Shown piece by piece: positions 63,501 to 64,000 of a stretch of 64,000 bases of DNA. The translations under genes were made by a program, and so were the position numbers. Each line of letters begins with the position of its first letter. The first letter of the stretch is position 1. Source of the stretch: Phoronis australis (lineage: Eukaryota > Phoronida > Phoronidae); assembly GCA_002633005.1 (NCBI GenBank), contig NMRA01000177.1, positions 452,580 through 516,579 on the forward strand, given 5' to 3'. Below the pieces are notes generated by a model that had not been told where the DNA came from, ran no database searches, and saw nothing but the letters and a program-made list of their open reading frames with translations.

Positions 63501-63611
63501 TAATCCGTGAAGGCCCTGAGATTGTATCCTTTTGTTTTATTTTGTAGACCGTCCAATGGTGGGAAGTATTGTTTAGGAGAGAGGAAGAGGTTTAGAATTT
63601 GTGACACAGAT
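9356..63611 (+). CDS. ADAMTS7/12-like: ADAMTS7/12-like secreted metalloprotease, exons 1-12, 3'-partial
   Basis: Secreted zinc endopeptidase that in this family cuts extracellular-matrix proteins. Joined exons: 9356-9500, 12712-13055, 50317-50491, 55027-55223, 56353-56436, 59444-59568, 60108-60257, 60975-61121, 61875-62019, 62488-62619, 63062-63207, 63548-63611. They keep one frame over 618 codons and all junctions are AG/GT. Domain order: signal peptide (about 1-40), M12B-type prodomain (41-250), furin site RHKR (247-250), reprolysin catalytic domain (251 to about 456) with HELGHNFGMKHD at 402-413, disintegrin-like domain (about 457-548), linker and TSP1 repeat from 567. Motifs [17 protein letters not shown] and CRLQYGP point to ADAMTS7/12, while NFGM after the zinc site and KYCLGERKR also fit ADAMTS6/10. 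Cysteine-rich, spacer and later TSP1 regions must lie beyond the window. Family is certain; the 7/12 assignment is from memory of family motifs and needs a tree. Confidence 0.92.
9501..12711 (+). other. Intron 1 (3.2 kb)
   Basis: GT (9501) to AG (12711), phase 1. Mostly AT-rich sequence without a coding signal. One partial copy of the 'GGACACAATATGG' dispersed family lies near 11800-11870. No nested gene was recognised. Confidence 0.75.
11800..11870 (+). repeat. Dispersed family B, partial copy
   Basis: 'TTACCAATTCTGGACACAGT', 'GTGGCAGACGAGTGAAATTT' and 'CATTTTCTTC' match the core of the family. Confidence 0.5.
12712..13055 (+). CDS. ADAMTS7/12-like: ADAMTS exon 2: prodomain
   Basis: Encodes residues 49-163 of the M12B propeptide, which keeps the protease latent and helps folding. 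The acceptor is a long T-run ending in TTTATCAG; the donor is TTG|GTAAGT at phase 0. It begins [15 protein letters not shown], the usual opening of ADAMTS7/12 prodomains, and ends with the CHFVGEI...STCNGL block, whose cysteines (141 and 160) form the conserved prodomain pair. LRKR at 81-84 could be an intermediate proprotein-convertase site. One N-glycosylation sequon lies at N127 (NVT). At 344 bases it is the largest exon here, and its CpG count is visibly higher than in the surrounding introns. Confidence 0.93.
15264..15319 (-). mobile_element. C-rich fragment, possibly the same CAG-ended family
   Basis: A run of C followed by GGACCCCCTACGGATCTACCCCTG, which resembles an end of the family. 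No partner end or target duplication was found. Confidence 0.3.
17115..17152 (-). mobile_element. Fragment of the CAG-ended element
   Basis: AAGCCCCCCTGAAGTCCT followed by AAATCCACCACTG matches the right end of copy 4. The left end is not identifiable, so no target duplication can be read. Confidence 0.4.
20195..20400 (-). repeat. Dispersed family B, copy
   Basis: 'GGCTTCTAACTTTGTTT', 'CATTGTCTTGTAGCTTTGGT' and 'AAGAGAAC' match 21580-21655 and 55430-55500; the ATATTGTGTCC core is decayed. Confidence 0.45.
21520..21765 (-). repeat. Dispersed family B, copy
   Basis: Contains 'ACTTCTAACATTGTTT', 'TATCTGGTAGCTTGGGAT' and, 60 bases on, 'CTGCCATATTTTGTCCTAAA' plus 'TTGGTGACAC', the reverse complement of the + strand core at 34160. 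Confidence 0.6.
22408..22515 (+). mobile_element. Degenerate G-rich element, possibly the same family
   Basis: Starts CAGGCGTATTTAGGGGAGGGGGG, like copy 1, but the right end is not clearly related. A 7-bp direct repeat CCAAACA lies at 22401-22407 and 22516-22522, which does not fit the 5-bp rule. Assignment is doubtful. Confidence 0.3.
23165..23292 (-). mobile_element. tRNA-derived SINE
   Basis: On the minus strand, TGGCTCAGTGG (A box, around 23272-23282) and GGGTTCGAGTCC (B box, 23228-23239) are at tRNA spacing, and GGTACCCA precedes the A box. The tail continues to a GGTCACGTGATGTGACC inverted repeat at 23172-23188. A tRNA-like fold is incomplete and no second acceptor arm is seen, so this is a SINE head rather than a tRNA gene. 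Confidence 0.7.
23419..24021. mobile_element. Inverted-repeat element with nested termini (~0.6 kb)
   Basis: Outer ends TAGGCCTGTTCATGCGACTT (23419) and, mirrored, TAGGCCCATTCACTCAAG (ending 24021). An inner copy of the terminus, AAAGTCGCATGAAC at 23929-23942, is the exact reverse complement of GTTCATGCGACTTT at 23426. CpG-rich, no transposase ORF. Confidence 0.55.
24900..25401. mobile_element. CpG-rich inverted-repeat element (~0.5 kb)
   Basis: Left end GCCCCTTTCATATTGAC and right end (other side) CCTTTCATACTAAC. The direct repeat CTCTT flanks it (24895-24899, 25402-25406). Rich in CpG and TCGA/GTCGAC (for example near 24939, 25267, 25376) in an otherwise CpG-poor intron. A fragment of the same type ('TTCATACTGTCTGAAACTCC') lies at 27540-27590. 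No long ORF. Confidence 0.55.
25634..25843. repeat. 21-bp tandem array, about 8 good copies plus decayed ones
   Basis: Unit CATGGCTCAGAACTTTTCAA A (21 bp) starts at 25634, 25655, 25676, 25697, 25718, 25739, 25760 and 25781; the last two units are degenerate. Because 21 is a multiple of three and the unit lacks stops in most frames, three + frames and one minus frame stay open, giving false ORFs of 7-residue repeats. Confidence 0.92.
27538..27590. mobile_element. Fragment related to the 24900-25401 element
   Basis: ACCGCAATTATATGTTCATACTG and GAAACTCCCCAAAACATGAC resemble the right part of the element (GTTCATATTGACCGCAACTC, CCCCAAAACATCGAC). Truncated. Confidence 0.4.
28661..28867. repeat. 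60-bp tandem array, about 3.4 copies
   Basis: Units at 28681-28740, 28741-28800 and 28801-28860, with a partial unit on each side. The second and third are identical; the first differs at three bases. The 127-codon minus ORF over it is a by-product of the repeat length being a multiple of three. Confidence 0.92.
29789..30194 (+). mobile_element. GTTTACAC inverted-repeat element, copy 1 (~0.4 kb)
   Basis: CAATAGTGCCGTTTACAC at the left is mirrored by GTCTAAACGGGACTATTG at the right. The interior is CpG-rich (for example TTGCGCCCG, CTTGCGCCG, GTTGCGCCGG) in a CpG-poor intron, so insertion may be fairly recent. The interior is found again, reversed, at 58465-58890. No ORF of useful size. Confidence 0.7.
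31525..31941. mobile_element. Possible inverted-repeat element (CACAGGCTGTAA ends)
   Basis: CACAGGCTGTAA at 31525 is mirrored by TTACAGCCTGTG ending at 31941. The interior has repeated 'CATGGAAA/TGGAAA' wording. Only 12 bp of inverted repeat and no clear target duplication. Confidence 0.35.
32341..32440. mobile_element. AACCAGTTTT hairpin element, copy 1
   Basis: Left arm AGGTCCTGAATTTTGACAACCAGTTTT and right arm AAAACTGGTTCTCAAAATATAGGACC form a foldback around a short loop. One of four copies in introns 2 sharing arms and an 'ATTCAGTGGC/ACTGAGTGAC'-like loop. Confidence 0.6.
34025..34095 (-). repeat. Dispersed family B, short inverted fragment
   Basis: 'GTCCGCCATATTGTGTCCTG' and 'ATTTGGTG', next to and facing the + strand copy at 34145. 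Confidence 0.45.
34145..34370 (+). repeat. Dispersed family B, copy
   Basis: Starts 'AAAATCTCACCAATTTAGGA' 'CGCAATATGGCAG' and ends 'AATTGTTTTTGTCCAAAATT' followed by 'TTTTACCGTAC'. The same start and end occur at 40800-41040 with similar spacing. Confidence 0.6.
34945..35035 (-). mobile_element. tRNA-derived SINE head
   Basis: On the minus strand, TGGCCTAGTGTGTCC (A-box-like, 35002-35016) and GGGTTCGAGTC (B box, 34971-34981) are at tRNA-like spacing, flanked by CAGTGTGGC / GCCACACTG, which pair. Sequence differs from the 23165-23292 copy, so it is a different SINE or tRNA parent. Confidence 0.6.
36969..37100 (+). mobile_element. Small CAG-ended inverted-repeat element, copy 2 (132 bp)
   Basis: Ends CAGTGGCGGATTTAAGG and, from the other side, CAGGGGCGAATCCAGGATTT. 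Flanked by the 5-bp direct repeat GCACT (36964-36968 and 37101-37105). The interior shares 'CAAAATCCTGGCTAA.ACTCTG.CCTG' with copy 3. Non-autonomous, no ORF. Confidence 0.85.
38735..38820. mobile_element. AACCAGTTTT hairpin element, copy 2 (shortened)
   Basis: Outer arms AACAGTCACATATAGAGGTC (38735) and its partner ending GTATGTGACTGTT (38820) pair well, followed inward by GGCATTTTGA / TCAAAATCCTGG. Much of the inner left arm (AGAACCAGTT) is missing. This copy shows the longest outer inverted repeat. Confidence 0.6.
40795..41045 (+). repeat. Dispersed family B, copy
   Basis: 'GGGCACAATATGGTGCACAA' at the start and 'AATTGTTTTTGTCCAAAATT' then 'TTTTATCGTAC' at the end, as at 34145-34370. The open reading frame over this stretch is therefore repeat-derived. 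Confidence 0.6.
44070..44160. mobile_element. AACCAGTTTT hairpin element, copy 3
   Basis: GCATTTTGAGAACCAGTTTT (44084-44103) pairs with AAACTGGTTCTCAAAATCC (44126-44144) around a ~22-bp loop. The best-preserved inner stem of the family. Confidence 0.65.
45605..45745. repeat. 72-bp tandem duplication, C-rich
   Basis: GCAGCACTGAAAAATG and GCAGCACTGAGAAAAG begin at 45605 and 45677; each is followed by AGCCCCCCAGCCCCC and then TATGGTGTGCCATC or its variant. Flanked at 45755-45845 by short CTGCCTTCTCT repeats. Confidence 0.8.
45757..45845. repeat. Short CTGCCTTCTCT repeats
   Basis: CTGCCTTCTCT or CTGCCTTATCT occurs four times at about 23-27 bp spacing. Confidence 0.65.
46655..46838. repeat. 108-bp-spaced direct duplication
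   Basis: About 75 bases (CTGGGTACAAGGTGGTTACA, TTTTAACTGTCTGTGAGGGT, TGGGTTGCTAGATTATAGTC and GTAATGACT) recur 108 bp later with three or four changes. A recent local duplication. Confidence 0.88.
49863..49955. mobile_element. AACCAGTTTT hairpin element, copy 4
   Basis: ATTGTCACAAGAGTCCTGCA then TTTCAAGAACCAGTTTTTTT, with a right arm CATCAAACTCAAAATCCAGG that has lost the GGTTC block. Same loop wording (CCACTGAGTGACAAGCATC) as copy 3. Confidence 0.55.
50317..50491 (+). CDS. ADAMTS7/12-like: ADAMTS exon 3: C-terminal prodomain with His-rich linker and cysteine switch
   Basis: Encodes residues 164-221 plus one base. The acceptor is CTATATTTCAG; the donor is G|GTAATA. The start [16 protein letters not shown] continues the prodomain block from exon 2 directly, which supports joining across the 37 kb intron. 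[11 protein letters not shown] is the usual conserved step after YFIEP. A His/acid-rich linker follows (residues 197-215: seven His and about six Asp/Glu). C218 in the motif NFCGSD is the likely cysteine switch that holds the catalytic zinc in the proenzyme. The function of the His cluster is unknown. Confidence 0.93.
51603..51761 (+). mobile_element. Small CAG-ended inverted-repeat element, copy 3 (159 bp)
   Basis: Begins CAGTGGCGGATTTGGGG, ends (other side) CTGGGGCGGATCCAGGATTT. Flanked by GTGAA (51598-51602 and 51762-51766). Contains a G-run and C-runs that could pair, and the CAAAATCCTGGCTAA block shared with copy 2. Lies in intron 3. Confidence 0.85.
52385..52690 (+). repeat. Dispersed family A, copy 3
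   Basis: Most complete copy, in intron 3, and directly followed by a family B segment (52690-52745), suggesting that A and B may be parts of one longer element. Confidence 0.6.
52690..52745 (+). repeat. Dispersed family B, core fragment
   Basis: 'ATCTCGTTAATTTAGGACAC' 'AGTATGGCCGACAGGTGAAA' joined directly to family A copy 3. Confidence 0.5.
55027..55223 (+). CDS. ADAMTS7/12-like: ADAMTS exon 4: furin site and start of catalytic domain
   Basis: Encodes residues 222-287. The acceptor is TGTTTTCCAG and the donor ATG|GTAAGT. A strongly basic stretch contains RRVRR (236-240) and RHKR (247-250); the second fits the furin consensus R-X-K/R-R and lies directly before [15 protein letters not shown], the standard N-terminus of the mature ADAMTS protease. 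E259 in the VETL strand is at the position of a conserved calcium ligand in this fold. The exon also has four His in the 12 residues before the cleavage point, extending the His-rich character of exon 3. Confidence 0.95.
55395..55775 (-). repeat. Dispersed family B, copy interrupted by a tandem array
   Basis: 'CTTTCTAACATTCTTGTGAC', 'CATTGTCTCATGGTAGCTGT' at the left and 'GTCCGCCACAATGCATCCTA' at the right match 21565-21765. Between them the unit starting AAAGTGTTAATATGG is amplified (see 55513-55704). Confidence 0.6.
55513..55704. repeat. 32-bp tandem array, 6 copies
   Basis: Unit AAAGTGTTAATATGGTCCTT plus CCCGTCTCATGG, starting at 55513, 55545, 55577, 55609, 55641 and 55673. Copies differ at one to three bases only (for example CGTGTCGTGG in the fourth). 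It sits inside a dispersed repeat in intron 4. Confidence 0.92.
55846..55979. mobile_element. 134-bp near-perfect hairpin (MITE-like)
   Basis: About 50 bases at the left (from TAGAATAAATATACGTAAAT through GGATCACTGAAATTTT) recur as the reverse complement at the right with only a few mismatches, leaving a ~34-bp loop. Typical of a short foldback transposon. It sits 140 bp downstream of the 32-bp array in intron 4. Confidence 0.75.
56353..56436 (+). CDS. ADAMTS7/12-like: ADAMTS exon 5: catalytic domain
   Basis: Encodes residues 288-315, exactly 28 codons, phase 0 on both sides. The acceptor is TTTCCATCCACCAG and the donor GAG|GTATGT. The peptide begins [16 protein letters not shown], the family block in which helix A packs against the central sheet, and ends in an acidic run (LLEEDE), which is usual just before the [10 protein letters not shown] block of the next exon. 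Confidence 0.94.
57046..57200 (-). mobile_element. Small CAG-ended inverted-repeat element, copy 4 (155 bp), inverted
   Basis: Opposite orientation to copies 2 and 3: it starts CCGGGGCTGATCCAGG and ends AAATCCGCCACTG. Flanked by ATTGC (57041-57045 and 57201-57205). Its interior is the reverse complement of copy 3, including the TGCCAAATGGAATCTG block. Lies in intron 5. Confidence 0.85.
58465..58890 (-). mobile_element. GTTTACAC inverted-repeat element, copy 2, inverted
   Basis: Reverse-complement relative of 29789-30194: shared blocks include GGCAAGACGGAAATTACAGG, GGCAAAAATTTGTCACCGCG and GTGTCAGCTGATCC. The right end is GAAGTGTAAACGGGACTTA; the left end is less clear (GCATTTAGACATCAA near 58472). 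Lies in intron 5. Confidence 0.65.
59444..59568 (+). CDS. ADAMTS7/12-like: ADAMTS exon 6: catalytic domain, HHAD block
   Basis: Encodes residues 316-356 plus two bases. The acceptor is CTTGTTTTTCACAG and the donor ACTAG|GTAGAT. It contains [17 protein letters not shown], a diagnostic ADAMTS segment, and ends with HHDVAVLLT, which is closer to ADAMTS7/12 than to other human members. C332 should pair with a cysteine of the next exon. D325 is at a known calcium-ligand position in the family (established for family structures, not tested here). Confidence 0.95.
59569..60107 (+). other. Intron 6 (539 bp)
   Basis: Phase 2. It contains a short TTTTC run (about 59835-59851) and loosely repeated segments built around 'TATGAACaxGTTTTG' (starting near 59904, 59948 and 60037), probably an old degenerate tandem repeat. 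Confidence 0.8.
60108..60257 (+). CDS. ADAMTS7/12-like: ADAMTS exon 7: active-site exon with HELGH
   Basis: Encodes residues 357-406 plus two bases of codon 407. The acceptor is TTTTTTCAG and the donor CACAA|GTATGT. It carries [16 protein letters not shown] followed by AHELGH: H402 and H406 are the first two zinc ligands and E403 is the general base. The intron interrupts the extended zinc motif right after HELGH (codon N407 is split), so skipping or retaining this intron would destroy the active site. The cysteines at 361, 368, 380 and 386 are all conserved in the family. Confidence 0.97.
60258..60974 (+). other. Intron 7 (717 bp), inside the zinc-binding motif
   Basis: Phase 2, splits codon N407 right after HELGH. 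AT-rich, with no repeat or coding signal recognised. Confidence 0.9.
60975..61121 (+). CDS. ADAMTS7/12-like: ADAMTS exon 8: third zinc ligand and Met-turn
   Basis: Completes N407 and encodes up to 455 plus two bases of codon 456. The acceptor is TTATTCTCAG and the donor GGA|GTAAGT. FGMKHD gives the third zinc ligand H412 and the adamalysin Asp413. VMSPQL carries the Met-turn methionine M430; the SPQL wording matches ADAMTS7/12, whereas NFGM rather than SFGI follows HELGH, as in ADAMTS6/10. [13 protein letters not shown] closes the catalytic domain and contains a possible N-glycosylation sequon (N445). Confidence 0.96.
61122..61874 (+). other. Intron 8 (753 bp)
   Basis: Phase 2, at the catalytic/disintegrin-like boundary (codon D456 split). 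Nothing else recognised. Confidence 0.88.
61875..62019 (+). CDS. ADAMTS7/12-like: ADAMTS exon 9: disintegrin-like domain, first half
   Basis: Completes D456 and encodes residues 457-504. The acceptor is TTTTCCCATTTAG and the donor [32 protein letters not shown] and [12 protein letters not shown] are very close to the ADAMTS7/12 disintegrin-like domain. Despite the name, this domain in ADAMTS proteins packs against the protease and shapes substrate recognition rather than binding integrins through an RGD loop; no RGD is present here. Confidence 0.95.
62020..62487 (+). other. Intron 9 (468 bp)
   Basis: Phase 0. Nothing else recognised. Confidence 0.88.
62488..62619 (+). CDS. ADAMTS7/12-like: ADAMTS exon 10: disintegrin-like domain, second half, with extra loop
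   Basis: Encodes residues 505-548, phase 0 on both sides. The acceptor is CATCCATTACAG and the donor [17 protein letters not shown] and AAEGTLC are typical. Between C531 and the WC that opens exon 11 there are 17 residues ([17 protein letters not shown]), clearly more than I recall for human ADAMTS7/12 (a few) or ADAMTS6/10 (slightly more). No better donor is seen earlier in the exon, so I take this as a real loop insertion. Confidence 0.9.
62620..63061 (+). other. Intron 10 (442 bp)
   Basis: Phase 0. Contains a 13-base T run near 62708 and an AT-rich stretch rich in ATGTAA/ATATTATG near 63005-63050. Confidence 0.85.
63062..63207 (+). CDS. ADAMTS7/12-like: ADAMTS exon 11: linker and start of first TSP1 repeat
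   Basis: Encodes residues 549-596 plus two bases. The acceptor is TATTTTCCACAG and the donor [25 protein letters not shown] links the disintegrin-like domain to the TSP1 repeat that begins [19 protein letters not shown]569/W572/W575 form WxxW motifs for C-mannosylation, and C578-S-R-S581-C582-G-A-G585 fits the O-fucosylation consensus CxxS/TCxxG used by POFUT2, which matters for secretion in this family. Confidence 0.95.
63208..63547 (+). other. Intron 11 (340 bp)
   Basis: Phase 2. Nothing else recognised. Confidence 0.88.
63548..63611 (+). CDS. ADAMTS7/12-like: ADAMTS exon 12: first TSP1 repeat, continued
   Basis: Completes P597 and encodes up to residue 618 ([21 protein letters not shown]), phase 0 at the end. 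The acceptor is TTTTATTTTGTAG and the donor GAT|GTGAGT. YC.GERKR.R.C is a signature of the ADAMTS6/7/10/12 clade. The last cysteine of this TSP1 repeat, usually in the next two residues, is not seen in the remaining 389 bases, so the following exon lies outside the window. Confidence 0.94.
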
Positions 63612-64000
63612 GTGAGTGTACTTTTATCAGCTGAAAAACATACTTGTCTTTGTTCTTTTTGCTTAGTTCTAATGGATCTCTTTCAAGACGTGAGTGTTAG
63701 GCTAACGTCATTAGAAAATAACCAGCAACAAAGATGACTATATACTTTGGCAACAGTCTTTCCTTTGAACAGGCATTGTTGAAAATTTTGACAAGATGTA
63801 TTTGATGTTTAAATTGTTAGCGCGTGTGGTTATTTAATCCTAGTGTATTATTTTTTTCGCGCGCTTTTATGATTTTAGTTTTATCTTTGATTAGCAAACA
63901 TCTCTTGTGTTTGAAGATCTGGCCTTAACTCATTGTTGTTGACTCTGTCATGAAAAAAATCCTATGCTGTCGCCCTCTCTGGTTGAGTTTGGGCAACTCG
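63612..64000 (+). other. Intron 12, partial
   Basis: Starts with GTGAGTG after exon 12 and runs to the window edge. Candidate acceptors near 63668, 63770 and 63894 are not followed by the expected TSP1/cysteine-rich sequence, so the next exon is taken to lie outside. Confidence 0.75.

Noticed and set aside
63894-64000. Thirteenth ADAMTS exon after TTTGATTAG
   Set aside because: The following sequence does not encode the final TSP1 cysteine or the FR..QC block that should come next.

Overview
The window is animal (metazoan) nuclear DNA: AT-rich and intron-rich, with short exons, GT-AG splice sites and many small dispersed repeats. It holds one recognisable gene, on the + strand: the 5' two-thirds of a secreted zinc metalloprotease of the ADAMTS family. 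Twelve exons can be joined in frame from the ATG at 9356 to 63611 (1,854 coding bases, 618 residues), and the gene runs off the right edge inside its first thrombospondin repeat. The protein most resembles the ADAMTS7/ADAMTS12 pair and also carries features of the sister pair ADAMTS6/ADAMTS10, as expected for an invertebrate that kept one gene from before the vertebrate duplications. I cannot name the species; a marine invertebrate (deuterostome or lophotrochozoan) is my inference.

Layout: 1-5100 is CpG-poor DNA without a recognisable gene, possibly the 3' end or an intron of a neighbour. From about 5100 to 9700 CpG is clearly denser; this part includes the upstream flank, the likely promoter, exon 1 (signal peptide) and the start of intron 1. 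Intron 1 is 3.2 kb. Exon 2 (prodomain) is followed by a 37.3 kb intron 2 filled with small transposon relics and tandem repeats. Exon 3 (end of the prodomain, with the probable cysteine switch) and exon 4 (furin site and start of the protease) flank a 4.5 kb intron. Exons 5 to 12 lie in the last 8 kb and encode the catalytic domain (HExxHxxGxxHD site, Met-turn), the disintegrin-like domain and most of the first TSP1 repeat.

Repeats: at least four copies of a small CAG-ended element have inverted ends and 5-bp target duplications readable on both sides. Others are a ~90-bp hairpin family, two ~0.4 kb copies of an inverted-repeat element, two more single CpG-rich elements, a 134-bp near-perfect hairpin, two AT-rich dispersed families, several tRNA-derived SINEs, and tandem arrays of 21, 60, 32, 72 and 108 bp. 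I see no transposase or reverse transcriptase reading frame, no true tRNA or rRNA gene and no CRISPR array. I found no undescribed biological system; the most useful leads are the 5-bp-TSD element family, the CpG boundary around the promoter, the His-rich prodomain linker, and the extra residues at the disintegrin/TSP junction.
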